Of a stretch of DNA of 40,557 bases, positions 8,592-15,311 are shown in pieces. Made by a program: the position numbers and the translations under genes. The notes under the pieces are model-generated. The model had not been told where the DNA came from. It saw only the letters and a program-made list of their open reading frames with translations, and did not search any database. Each line of letters starts with the position of its first letter. Position 1 is the first letter of the stretch. Source of the DNA: a virus. Where the stretch lies: the IMG/VR virus record IMGVR_UViG_3300031749_000013, positions 1 to 40,557 of that record. The stretch is one strand, 5' to 3'.

Positions 8592-8776
8592 AGAAAAAGC
8601 TTCTAAGATATATAGTCTCTGAATTTCTTCTTATGCACTCAAGGCTTTAAATCCGCCTATATAATCACATAATTATTTAATCAAAAAGTAAAAGATAAAA
8701 TTACTTAAACATACTTGACAAAATCTTATAAATTTTGTATTATGATTAAAAATTTTAAAAGAAGGGAGGGTTATAT
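8592..8776. promoter_or_regulatory. Early regulatory gap
   Basis: This 185-bp stretch has no gene. It is AT-rich and holds a perfect consensus promoter (8715-8743) and two dyads: AAGTAA 8686-8691 with TTACTT 8701-8706, and ACAAAAT 8718-8724 with ATTTTGT 8732-8738. It separates late genes from the early/replication operon. Confidence 0.7.
8715..8743 (+). promoter_or_regulatory. Consensus sigma-A promoter with operator-like dyad
   Basis: TTGACA (8715-8720), 17 bp, TATTAT (8738-8743). A perfect 7-bp inverted repeat, ACAAAAT / ATTTTGT, spaced by 7, fills the spacer and touches both boxes, so a dimeric repressor bound there would block the promoter. Likely drives the 8777-15100 operon. Confidence 0.8.
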
Positions 8777-8959
8777 ATGCAAGAAAGAGAAAAAATGTTG
8801 ACAGTAAAAGAGGTTTCAGAGATGTTAGGTGTAAGTAGGAATACTATCTATGCATGGATCAAGGAAGGAAGAATAAAAGCACTACAATTTAAAAGAATTA
8901 TAAGAATTCCAGAAGGGGAGATAAAAAGTTTTAAAAATACATCATGGACAAAAACTTAA
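8777..8959 (+). CDS. Excisionase/MerR-type HTH DNA-binding protein
   Basis: 60 aa behind GGGAGG. Residues 7-50 form the HTH_17/Xis-like domain (MLTVKEVSEMLGVSRNTIYAWIKEGRIKALQF, then RIIRIPEGEI). In phages such proteins are excisionases or small transcription regulators. No integrase is present, so regulation, perhaps of the promoter just upstream with its dyad, is more likely. The start is fixed by the ribosome-binding site. Confidence 0.8.
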   Translation: MQEREKMLTVKEVSEMLGVSRNTIYAWIKEGRIKALQFKRIIRIPEGEIKSFKNTSWTKT

Positions 8960-8974
8960 TAAAGGGGGTGTAAA

Positions 8975-9154
8975 ATGATTAGAGGAAAAGTTTTAGAGGC
9001 TTTGTTATCTCAAAGGGCTCAAAGGATCCTAAAAGATTTCGGTTATGAAGAAAATATTAAGGAGGTGGAGATCAATGACTTTGAAGGAGAGAATTTTCAG
9101 GATCGTCGAGTTAAAAGAGAAGATAAAAGAAATGAAAAAGGGATTAACACTTGA
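8975..9154 (+). CDS. Small protein overlapping the next gene by 80 nt
   Basis: 59 aa, ATG 8975 behind AAAGGGGGTG, a strong site. The sequence starts MIRGKVLEALLSQRAQRILK and then runs into the next gene in another frame from about residue 34, where it becomes a charged tail. No family was recognised. The strong ribosome-binding site with correct spacing supports translation; the out-of-frame overlap is unusual for this compact genome. Confidence 0.5.
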   Translation: MIRGKVLEALLSQRAQRILKDFGYEENIKEVEINDFEGENFQDRRVKREDKRNEKGINT

Positions 9155-9428
9155 GGAAACAACTAAAACTCTCACGCTCACTCAAGACTGGGAAGTAGAA
9201 ATCGAAAGAAGAAGATCTGAGCTTTTAAATAAAAAAAGTTTGGAAATTCAAATCGATCAAGCGGAAAGGGAACTAAATGAAGAGGAAGAATACATCAAAA
9301 ACTTACTAAACGAGCTACAGTTAGAAACATTAGAATTCGACTTGGGTGACATAGTTGTAATAGCAACAAGGACAAAGGAACCTACATTCAATATAATCAG
9401 AAAGAAGGTAGAGAAAAATGAAAGATAA
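9075..9428 (+). CDS. Coiled-coil protein, unknown, early operon
   Basis: 117 aa from ATG 9075, chosen because GGAGGTGG lies at 9061; the in-frame ATG at 9045 has no site. Long helices rich in Glu/Lys (residues 5-25 and 50-90), then a short strand region LEFDLGDIVVIATRT. Proteins of this shape are common next to phage annealing proteins, but no family was recognised. Its stop overlaps the next start by 11 nt. Confidence 0.65.
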   Translation: MTLKERIFRIVELKEKIKEMKKGLTLEETTKTLTLTQDWEVEIERRRSELLNKKSLEIQIDQAERELNEEEEYIKNLLNELQLETLEFDLGDIVVIATRTKEPTFNIIRKKVEKNER

Positions 9429-10242
9429 TAATGAGTTATTACCAGAAAAAGTTCAAACTCAGATAATTAAACCTTTAGTAAGTCCTGACGAGGCATTACA
9501 TGCATTCAACGAGTATCAGGCATTAAAGAAAAAACTAAGAGGCGAAGGTGATTTCGTAGAGTTCCGGGACAAAAAAGGAAATAAAAGAGAGGCACCAACC
9601 AAACAGTGGAGGACAAAATTAACCCGCTTTTTTGGAATCAGTGTAGAAATTATAAAAGAGGAAGTGGAGTATTTACAGGACGGAACGTTTATCTACAAGG
9701 CAACAGCAAGAGCGAAGGCACCGAACGGATTATATGTTGATGGTGACGGCACTTGTTGGAGTAAGACAAAAGAAAGCAAAGATGCAGTAAAAGATATATA
9801 TCATCTTACTAGAAGTCACGCTATAACTAGAGCAAAAAATCGTGCAGTTTTGGAACTCGTCGGGTTTGGAGAAGTGTCTGCAGAAGAGATTGAGGAAGGG
9901 GAAACAGCAAGAGAAGTCACAAAAGAAGTAATACAAACTCAGCAAAAGGAATACAACACAAGCAAAAAAGAATATTGGGATAAGATTTGGAGTATGATAA
10001 GAGAAAAGGGAATAACAACGAAGGAAATAATGGATTTCATAGGAGTTAAAACCCTAAAGGAAATTCCCCGCGAGAAAATGGAGAAGATAAAGGATTTATT
10101 GGAAGCAATAGCTTTTGAGGTAGTAAACTTTGAAGATCTAAAGGATATAAAGAAAAGGTTTATAGAAATGAGTGATGATGAAATTGATGCAATACTGCAC
10201 TACGAAGCACATGATGAGGTAGAGGGCAATGAAAGCTATTAA
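9418..10242 (+). CDS. Candidate single-strand annealing protein (Rad52/Sak-like)
   Basis: 274 aa. Residues about 25-165 form a compact domain with KQWRTKLTRFFGISVEIIKEE, a strand pair with FIYKATARAKAPNG, and a helix SHAITRAKNRAVLELVGFGEVSAEEIEEG. The pattern of a short beta-hairpin followed by a TxAxKRA-type helix recalls Rad52/Sak annealing proteins, but the match is by shape only. The C-terminal 100 aa look like a separate helical domain. Position between early regulators and the initiator fits phage recombination. It could also be another DNA-binding family of thermophile phages. Confidence 0.55.
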   Translation: MKDNNELLPEKVQTQIIKPLVSPDEALHAFNEYQALKKKLRGEGDFVEFRDKKGNKREAPTKQWRTKLTRFFGISVEIIKEEVEYLQDGTFIYKATARAKAPNGLYVDGDGTCWSKTKESKDAVKDIYHLTRSHAITRAKNRAVLELVGFGEVSAEEIEEGETAREVTKEVIQTQQKEYNTSKKEYWDKIWSMIREKGITTKEIMDFIGVKTLKEIPREKMEKIKDLLEAIAFEVVNFEDLKDIKKRFIEMSDDEIDAILHYEAHDEVEGNESY

Positions 10243-10492
10243 AGCAAAAAACATAACAAAAAGACCCGGCGGTCTGATTATGACCGCCGGCTTAAATGAT
10301 GGAGGTGGAGAAATAAACATTTTTATAGACGAACAAGATATCAAACTTCTATATAAGAATTATATCATAGTATCATCTAAAATTGCAAGTAGTTTATCAG
10401 ATATAGAAGGATTTAATCTCCCGGACTCTATGGCAAAAAAAATGTGGAAGGTTATAATAGAGTATTTTGAATATTTAAATAGGGGGCAGTAA
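10229..10492 (+). CDS. Small unknown protein, start uncertain
   Basis: 87 aa from ATG 10229, overlapping the previous stop by 14 nt with AGAGGG just upstream. The first 28 codons span a perfect hairpin (10266-10290) and a strong GGAGGTGG (10301-10308) that has no ATG, GTG or TTG at normal spacing; only ATA 10313 is in frame. The rest is INIFIDEQDIKLLYKNYII and a helix ending in LNRGQ. No family was recognised. The stop lies in a terminator-like hairpin. Confidence 0.55.
   Translation: MKAIKAKNITKRPGGLIMTAGLNDGGGEINIFIDEQDIKLLYKNYIIVSSKIASSLSDIEGFNLPDSMAKKMWKVIIEYFEYLNRGQ
10266..10290 (+). promoter_or_regulatory. Perfect GC-rich hairpin upstream of a strong ribosome-binding site
   Basis: Stem ccggcggtc (10266-10274) and gaccgccgg (10282-10290), 7-nt loop, 9 perfect pairs in an AT-rich genome. 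It is followed after 10 nt by GGAGGTGG. No T run follows. It lies in the coding frame of the 10229 gene, so it may control translation or mark an RNA-processing site. Confidence 0.55.
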
Positions 10493-10509
10493 AAACTGCT
10501 CCCTAATTT
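10481..10509 (+). terminator. Terminator-like hairpin containing the 10229-gene stop
   Basis: Stem agggggcagt (10481-10490) with actgctccct (10495-10504), loop AAAA, 10 pairs including one G-U, followed by AATTTTT. The stop TAA (10490-10492) is in the hairpin. Likely partial termination between early genes. Confidence 0.65.
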
Positions 10510-10524
10510 TTAGGAGGTGATGTT

Positions 10525-10677
10525 ATGGGGTTTCATAAATATGTAAAGAATAGACTATATGCAATTAAGAAGGAGTCTCAGGAAAATATTGACAGGACTC
10601 TCCGAGAGATCGAAGAGATTACGAATAATATTCTAAAAAGACTGGAGGACTGGGCAAATGTTCAGAATAATAAATAG
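10525..10677 (+). CDS. Small helical protein, unknown
   Basis: 50 aa, ATG 10525 behind AGGAGGTGA. Almost wholly helical and charged (ESQENIDRTLREIEEITNNILKRLED). It overlaps the initiator start by 20 nt in another frame, and the initiator ribosome-binding site GGAGG lies inside it, which suggests coupling. No family recognised. Confidence 0.6.
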   Translation: MGFHKYVKNRLYAIKKESQENIDRTLREIEEITNNILKRLEDWANVQNNK

Positions 10678-11842
10678 TAAAATTTGGGAAGACGATTGGT
10701 TTTTCGATCTAAATAGCGAACAGAAATTAGTTTTTATGTATCTCATTACCTCGCCCCACACAGATCAATTGGGGGTTTTTAAGGCGAATCTAAAATACAT
10801 CAGTATTGAGACAGGGCTTAAAAATATCGAAGCTATTTTAAAAAGTCTATACCCAAAGGTCATTTATATTCCTGAATTAAAATTAGTCTTCATAAAAAAC
10901 TTTCTAAAATATCAAAACGTTGGAGGAAAATTTGAGAAGCACATCTACGATAAGTTTTGCGAATACGATGATAAAGTAAAAGCGATACTCATAAAAGAGA
11001 GCGATTCGTTGAGAGCGATCGTGGAAAAATTCGATAAAGATACGATACAAAAACTCGATCGTGTAGAAATAGAAGTCAAAGATGAAAATAGCATTTACGA
11101 ACAGAATATAGGAAATATCAATATTGACGATGGGGTATCGATGGGGGATCGATGGGGTATCAATGGGGCATCGATGGGGGATCATAATATATATAATAAA
11201 TCAGAATCAGATACAGAATCAGAAAATATATCAGATACAGTATCAGAATCAGGAAACTTAAAAGAGAATACTAAAACTACTATCGTAGGTCAAAAAGACC
11301 AATCGCAAAAGGAGAAAGGGGATGGAAAACTTAGCTCTAATAGTGACACAAAGAAAAAATATCCTCCAGAGGTAAAAATCTTTTATGAGAAATTCAAAGC
11401 CTTTAGGGAAGAATATTTGAGGGTTCCGATAACACATAGAGACTGGCATATACGAGCCTACTCGGTGATAAATAAACTGCTCAAAAAATATTCCCTCGCC
11501 GAGCTCGAGCAGGCACTAGAGGATCTACAGACGCCGGTCTGGGAAGATAAAGCTCCAAAAATCTTGGAACTTTGGCACTTTGAAGACTGGCTTCCCAGGT
11601 GGAAGGTATGGAAAAACGGAAATATAGTTCCTAAACGGGCAAAAACAGAGGACGAGTTAATTGAGGAAGAGGTTGAAAGAGTCTTGCGGTGGGCATACCC
11701 CAATGGGCTCGAGGATTATGAATTTGAAGGCAACAAGAGAGTATTACTCGCATATAGAAAAGAACATGGCACGTATCCGTTTGATGTTCCACAAGAAATT
11801 TTAGATGGAGGTGGGAAAAATGGAGTTTCCAGAGGATCTTAA
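10658..11842 (+). CDS. DnaD-like replication initiator / replisome organiser
   Basis: 394 aa. Residues 1-95 are the winged-helix N-terminal part seen in phage replisome organisers (MFRIINSKIWEDDWFFDLN, LVFMYLITSPHTDQLGVF, ISIETGL). A low-complexity linker (about 150-235) is coded by DNA repeats, then a basic helical domain (EVKIFYEKFKAFREEYLRVPITHRDWHIR) ends in WHFEDWLPRWKVWKNG. It should bind the origin and pass the DnaI-like protein and host helicase to it. The next gene starts inside its last codons (11820), so the two are coupled. The five 11-bp repeats inside the gene are a likely origin. Confidence 0.75.
   Translation: MFRIINSKIWEDDWFFDLNSEQKLVFMYLITSPHTDQLGVFKANLKYISIETGLKNIEAILKSLYPKVIYIPELKLVFIKNFLKYQNVGGKFEKHIYDKFCEYDDKVKAILIKESDSLRAIVEKFDKDTIQKLDRVEIEVKDENSIYEQNIGNINIDDGVSMGDRWGINGASMGDHNIYNKSESDTESENISDTVSESGNLKENTKTTIVGQKDQSQKEKGDGKLSSNSDTKKKYPPEVKIFYEKFKAFREEYLRVPITHRDWHIRAYSVINKLLKKYSLAELEQALEDLQTPVWEDKAPKILELWHFEDWLPRWKVWKNGNIVPKRAKTEDELIEEEVERVLRWAYPNGLEDYEFEGNKRVLLAYRKEHGTYPFDVPQEILDGGGKNGVSRGS
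11128..11182. repeat. Five tandem 11-bp iterons, likely phage replication origin
   Basis: Head-to-tail units: CGATGGGGTAT (11128), CGATGGGGGAT (11139), CGATGGGGTAT (11150), CAATGGGGCAT (11161), CGATGGGGGAT (11172). The consensus is CGATGGGGNAT. The unit is not a multiple of 3, so conservation is at DNA level. A strongly AT-rich stretch (11183-11240) follows, as expected for an unwinding element. Placement inside the initiator gene is like lambda O. Confidence 0.75.
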
Positions 11843-12635
11843 AAAATATTTGGAAAGTATAGGTTTCTATGAGAAGATACGGGATTTGAAACCCGAGGAT
11901 CTTTTGGAAAAAGAGGAAAACCCGGACTGCGAGAAGTGCTCAGGATTAGAGAATTGTAGTAGCAAAGGATATTTAGTAGCTTTTGAGGAACTAGATGGAA
12001 GAATTTATCAGGTTTACATTAAATGCGCAAAATTGAAGATGGAAGAGCAAAAAATCAGATATGCAAGAAATATAAGAACGTCTGGATTACCTAAAAATTA
12101 TCTCGATAAAACATTTGACAATTTTGATGTAGGAATGAATGAAAAAGCGATAAAACGAATAAAGGAATATTTGCAAAATAAGGAGTGGAGAGATGGGAAA
12201 GGACTGTATTTAACGGGGACAGTGGGTTGTGGAAAAACACATTTGGCATCTGCAATAGTTCACGAGCTAGCAAAGCAAAACGTTTATACTTTATTTGTCT
12301 TTGTTCCCGACTTTCTCGATGAATTAAGATCTATGTTCGATGATACAAAACAAGATACAGAAAGAGAAAATCCTTTTGAGTTAGCAAAAATAAGCACGGT
12401 CTTAATTCTCGACGATTTAGGGACGGAAAAGGTGACAGAATGGGCGAATGAAAAGTTATTGCAATTAATTAATTATAGATATAATAATAATCTCGCAACA
12501 ATAATAACGAGCAATTATGCGATGCAAGCTCTCAAAGGAAGGCTTGGAGAGAGAATATACTCAAGAGTTAAAGGCATGTGTGAAGAAATTGTCATAAACG
12601 GCGAGGATAGAAGAGTAAAGAAGGGAGGATTTTAA
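11820..12635 (+). CDS. DnaI/DnaC-like AAA+ helicase loader
   Basis: 271 aa from ATG 11820, which follows GGAGGTGGG at 11807; the ATG at 11805 is part of that site. The N-terminal domain has a Cys cluster (Cys37, Cys40, Cys46, Cys69) resembling the zinc-binding part of Bacillus DnaI. The ATPase has Walker A GTVGCGKT (133-140), Walker B LILDDLGTE (Asp198, Asp199) and a TIITSNY sensor. It loads the replicative helicase, which must come from the host because the phage encodes none. It overlaps the initiator gene by 23 nt. Confidence 0.9.
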   Translation: MEFPEDLKKYLESIGFYEKIRDLKPEDLLEKEENPDCEKCSGLENCSSKGYLVAFEELDGRIYQVYIKCAKLKMEEQKIRYARNIRTSGLPKNYLDKTFDNFDVGMNEKAIKRIKEYLQNKEWRDGKGLYLTGTVGCGKTHLASAIVHELAKQNVYTLFVFVPDFLDELRSMFDDTKQDTERENPFELAKISTVLILDDLGTEKVTEWANEKLLQLINYRYNNNLATIITSNYAMQALKGRLGERIYSRVKGMCEEIVINGEDRRVKKGGF

Positions 12636-13001
12636 ATGATTGACTTTGTTGAGTTGGAAAAAAAACTTTTAGAAAAAAATCAAGAGTATGAGAATATCGT
12701 GGATGAGTATAAAACAGCAGTTATAAATGCAATTGAAAAGAGAAATGAAGCAAAAAGACAGTATGCGTTGAAATATCTTGAGCTAAGGGCAGAGCAAGAC
12801 GGCAAAAAGAAACTCACTGAGGAAGAGGCAAGACAAAGGGCATATCTTGAAACATACGATTATCAAGTGGAAGCTGATATAGCAAAAGTGACAGCAGATA
12901 CACTCTACGAAAAAATAGAACAAATCAAGTATGAGATAGATAGTTTACGTTCGATACTTTCTGCATACAAAGAAACTTATGAAAGAGTGACAGTGCTATG
13001 A
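12636..13001 (+). CDS. Coiled-coil protein, unknown
   Basis: 121 aa, ATG directly after the loader stop with GGGAGG upstream. Long helices (residues 5-55 and 75-118) with an Ala/Glu/Lys-rich pattern, and a short loop GKKKLTEEEARQRA between. Small phage proteins of this shape occur near recombination genes; no function can be assigned. It overlaps the next gene by 4 nt. Confidence 0.6.
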   Translation: MIDFVELEKKLLEKNQEYENIVDEYKTAVINAIEKRNEAKRQYALKYLELRAEQDGKKKLTEEEARQRAYLETYDYQVEADIAKVTADTLYEKIEQIKYEIDSLRSILSAYKETYERVTVL

Positions 13002-13441
13002 GAAAAGTATTTTTGATTATAGGAGCTTTAGTTATTTTGAGTTTGACAGTATGCTCAACGGTTTTAAGCATAAAGATTTCTTCAGAAATGAAAAAGGTGG
13101 AAGATAGGGTTAAAAACCTTGAAATAAAAATGCTTGAGAAAAAGGCAAGATGGTTAGAGGTGTGGGCAACCGCCTACACCTCTTCCAGGGAAGAATGCGA
13201 TAACACTCCTTTTATCACAGCCTCCGGGAAAAGGGTCTTCTGGGGGGTTATCGCAGCAGATAAAAGATTTAAATTCGGGACAAAAGTTTATATCCCTTAC
13301 TTCCAAAAAGTTTTTGTAGTCCTCGACCGTGGGAGCGCAATAAGGGGAAATCGTATAGATATATGGATGCGGGATAAAAAATCCGCTATTAAGTTCGGAA
13401 GGAAAAAATTAGAAATTTACATTTTAGGAGGTGCAGAGTAA
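12998..13441 (+). CDS. Membrane-anchored 3D-domain protein (RlpA/MltA-like double-psi barrel)
   Basis: 147 aa. Residues 3-25 are a signal anchor (KVFLIIGALVILSLTVCSTV), then a short coiled region, then a 3D domain: VWATAYTSS, GVIAADKRFKFGTKVYIP, VVLDRGSAI, NRIDIWM. The three Asp (88, 110, 121) that name the domain are present. Related proteins act on peptidoglycan glycan strands (lytic transglycosylase type) in spore or wall remodelling. Its place in the replication operon, far from the lysis genes, is unusual. It may alter the wall early in infection. Confidence 0.8.
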   Translation: MRKVFLIIGALVILSLTVCSTVLSIKISSEMKKVEDRVKNLEIKMLEKKARWLEVWATAYTSSREECDNTPFITASGKRVFWGVIAADKRFKFGTKVYIPYFQKVFVVLDRGSAIRGNRIDIWMRDKKSAIKFGRKKLEIYILGGAE

Positions 13442-13725
13442 TGTTTATCGTAAAAGGAAAGATCAAGGCTGATGAGGAAACTGTAGGAGTAGCAAAATTA
13501 ATCTTGGAAGAATATGGATTTAAAAGCGAGGAAGAGGCTGGAAACACAATATATTTCGAAGAAGAAAGAGATCCGTTTTATTTCAATCGAACAAAAGCAT
13601 ACGAAATGATGAAGAAACTCTATGAGGTCGGAATAAAAAATATAGAAATACAAGCGTGCTCTATCGTAGAAATCTACAAATATTCGGTCGATGAGGAAAA
13701 TGGATTTCAGGTTGAGAGATTATAA
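13441..13725 (+). CDS. Small unknown protein, early operon
   Basis: 94 aa, ATG 13441 behind GGAGGTG. Mixed alpha/beta pattern (IKADEETVGVAKLILEEYG, then NTIYFEEE), no membrane part and no recognised family. It is followed by a small inverted repeat (cgttag 13726-13731, ctaacg 13741-13746). Confidence 0.6.
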   Translation: MFIVKGKIKADEETVGVAKLILEEYGFKSEEEAGNTIYFEEERDPFYFNRTKAYEMMKKLYEVGIKNIEIQACSIVEIYKYSVDEENGFQVERL

Positions 13726-13763
13726 CGTTAGGAAAACTCTCTAACGAAAGGAATTATAAAAAA

Positions 13764-14096
13764 ATGAAGAGGATAAATTCAAGACAAAAAGGATATAGGA
13801 TAGAACATGATCTTGTAAACACTTTGAAGGAGAGGGGAATAAAGGCATATAGAGTTCCTCTCTCCGGGGGGAGCGTGATCAAGGGGGATATCATCATCAA
13901 TGATAAGGAGGTATGTCAGGTCAAGGGGCGAGGCAAAGGTTTTAAGTTTATTTACGATAGTCTTGAATATGAAGAAGAAGGAAAAAAGAAAGAATATGAC
14001 TATCTCTTTATCAAGGCGGATAGAAAAGATTACTTGGTTGTGATGACACTTGAGAAATTCTTATCTTTGATAGGAGGTAAGGAGAATGATAAGTGA
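13764..14096 (+). CDS. Hjc-like Holliday junction resolvase / PD-(D/E)XK nuclease
   Basis: 110 aa. The pattern QKGYRIEHDLVNTLKERGIKAYRVPLSGG, then KGDIII and VCQVKGRG, is that of archaeal Hjc resolvases: Glu14, Asp42 and Lys54 are in place. The usual Glu of the E-x-K pair is Gln52 here. Resolvases of this type cut four-way junctions before packaging. The substitution may lower activity or be a tolerated variant. It overlaps the next start by 11 nt. Confidence 0.75.
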   Translation: MKRINSRQKGYRIEHDLVNTLKERGIKAYRVPLSGGSVIKGDIIINDKEVCQVKGRGKGFKFIYDSLEYEEEGKKKEYDYLFIKADRKDYLVVMTLEKFLSLIGGKENDK

Positions 14097-14481
14097 AGAA
14101 AAGATAAAAAAAATAAAAGAGATGAGAAAGGCTGGAAAAACTTATGTAGAAATAGGATTAGAACTCGATCTCTCTACAAGCATAGTAGAAGATATTGTAA
14201 AAAACAAATATTCTATTCAGCATAAAAATAAGAAAAAAGAAGAAGAGATTGATATAGACAACGATATGATAAATAAGCGAAAGTTTACACAAATGAAGAT
14301 CGAAGTTTTAAATGATGATTATATCTATTTTACAAAAATAAGAGATGATTTGAAGAAGAAATATGGGACAGTATCTGACACTCTTGTTCTACACAAACTT
14401 TTAGAAGTTTATCAAAAATTTAATGAAATAGATGAAGAAAATAAAAAATTAAAGATTATGCTTAAAAGGGCGCTAAAATGA
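14086..14481 (+). CDS. HTH protein, unknown
   Basis: 131 aa. Residues 5-45 form a resolvase-type helix-turn-helix (IKEMRKAGKTYVEIGLELDLSTSIVEDIV). The middle is charged, and residues 85-130 form a helix pair ending in a coiled coil. GGAGGTAAGGAG lies before the ATG. Probably a DNA-binding regulator. It is the first of three consecutive regulator-like genes. Confidence 0.6.
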   Translation: MISEEKIKKIKEMRKAGKTYVEIGLELDLSTSIVEDIVKNKYSIQHKNKKKEEEIDIDNDMINKRKFTQMKIEVLNDDYIYFTKIRDDLKKKYGTVSDTLVLHKLLEVYQKFNEIDEENKKLKIMLKRALK

Positions 14482-14765
14482 AAAAGTATAGCGAATTAGT
14501 TAGGAAACAAATCAAAGTAATTGGCGCACTAAATACTCTTTTCTATATTGCAGATGTAGGAAATATAGAAGAAAAAGAAATTGAAGAGTTATTTAGGATA
14601 GCTGAAAAAACGAATGGAGAGTATATGATCATATTCGCTTTGAGAACTGGGATCGCGGGGAGGAAATATAGGTATGCGGAGATAGGTAGATTGCTGGGAA
14701 AAAAGAGAAGTGTAATAAGGAAGAAATATAAGAGATGCGAGGAGGCGATAAAGGAGGGGAAATGA
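14478..14765 (+). CDS. Sigma-region-4-like HTH protein
   Basis: 95 aa. The C-terminal half (RYAEIGRLLGKKRSVIRKKYKRCEEAI) is the region-4-type HTH seen in sigma factors and late-gene activators. The N-terminal half is helical. It overlaps both neighbours by 4 nt. A likely transcription regulator of late genes together with the next protein. Confidence 0.6.
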   Translation: MKKYSELVRKQIKVIGALNTLFYIADVGNIEEKEIEELFRIAEKTNGEYMIIFALRTGIAGRKYRYAEIGRLLGKKRSVIRKKYKRCEEAIKEGK

Positions 14766-15100
14766 CAATAGAAATAAGATTTTTGAGTGAGGAATTGAGG
14801 AAATATAGGATATATAAAGATAGATATGAAGAGATAACGAGAATAAAAGAACGGGACAAATTTTTGATAGAGGAACTAGAAAAATACTATAAAAGGATAG
14901 AATATTTTATAAGGGCTGTAGAAAGGGCAATAGCAAATTTATCGTGTCTACATCAAGATTTTTTTGAGAATTATTATATTAAAAAGAAAGGAATAGAGAA
15001 AATAACGATAGAGATGGCTTTGACACAATATACTGTAGAAAGAATAAAAAGAGAAATAATAGAAGAGGTAGCAAAAGAACTCGGTTTTTTCCAAGACTAG
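14762..15100 (+). CDS. RinA/ArpU-like late transcription regulator candidate
   Basis: 112 aa from ATG 14762 behind GGAGGGGA; the ATG at 14735 lies in the previous gene and has no site. Long helices are followed by a sigma-4-like end: FFENYYIKKKGIEKITIEMALTQY, then TVERIKREI. RinA/ArpU proteins usually sit just before the terminase; here the accessory island and the methyltransferases lie between. The family call is by pattern and position. Confidence 0.5.
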   Translation: MTIEIRFLSEELRKYRIYKDRYEEITRIKERDKFLIEELEKYYKRIEYFIRAVERAIANLSCLHQDFFENYYIKKKGIEKITIEMALTQYTVERIKREIIEEVAKELGFFQD

Positions 15101-15311
15101 ATTATTAATTAGATAAAGATAAAATCTCTTTTTTTCAATATAGAAATGTTAAAGTTTCTTTAAAGTTTTGCTAAAGTTATCCAGTATGGAATTATCTATA
15201 TTGAAAAGGTGATAAGAAAATAAAAAACATAAAAAATATATAAAAAAGACTTGACAATTAAAAATATGGACGGTAGGATATAGGTAAAATTAATGATGGA
15301 GGTGGATCGAA
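15101..15311. promoter_or_regulatory. Regulatory gap with inverted and phased direct repeats
   Basis: This 211-bp stretch has no gene. It holds a perfect 12-bp inverted repeat, TTTTCAATATAG (15132-15143) and CTATATTGAAAA (15196-15207). Between the arms are three TAAAGTT copies at 15150, 15161 and 15172, spaced exactly 11 bp. The accessory promoter (15251) lies downstream. The leader ends with AATGATGGAGGTGGATC. Confidence 0.7.
15251..15279 (+). promoter_or_regulatory. Sigma-A promoter of the accessory island
   Basis: TTGACA (15251-15256), 17 bp, TAGGAT (15274-15279), 33 nt before the ATG at 15312. The -35 is perfect; the -10 matches 4 of 6. Repeats upstream at 15132-15207 may bind an activator or repressor. 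Confidence 0.75.

Noticed and set aside
10586-10620. TTGACA within coding sequence as a promoter
   Set aside because: No acceptable -10 at 16-18 bp and it lies inside a small gene; several other coding TTGACA copies were dismissed for the same reason.
11195-11260. 6-bp repeats (ATCAGA / ATACAG) after the iterons as further iterons
   Set aside because: They are in codon phase and fit a Ser/Glu/Asp-rich linker, so protein-level repetition explains them; they may still be part of the AT-rich opening region.
13726-13746. cgttag/ctaacg inverted repeat, and a similar gttag/ctaac at 7074-7088, as terminators
   Set aside because: Stems are only 5-6 bp with no T run; too weak to call.
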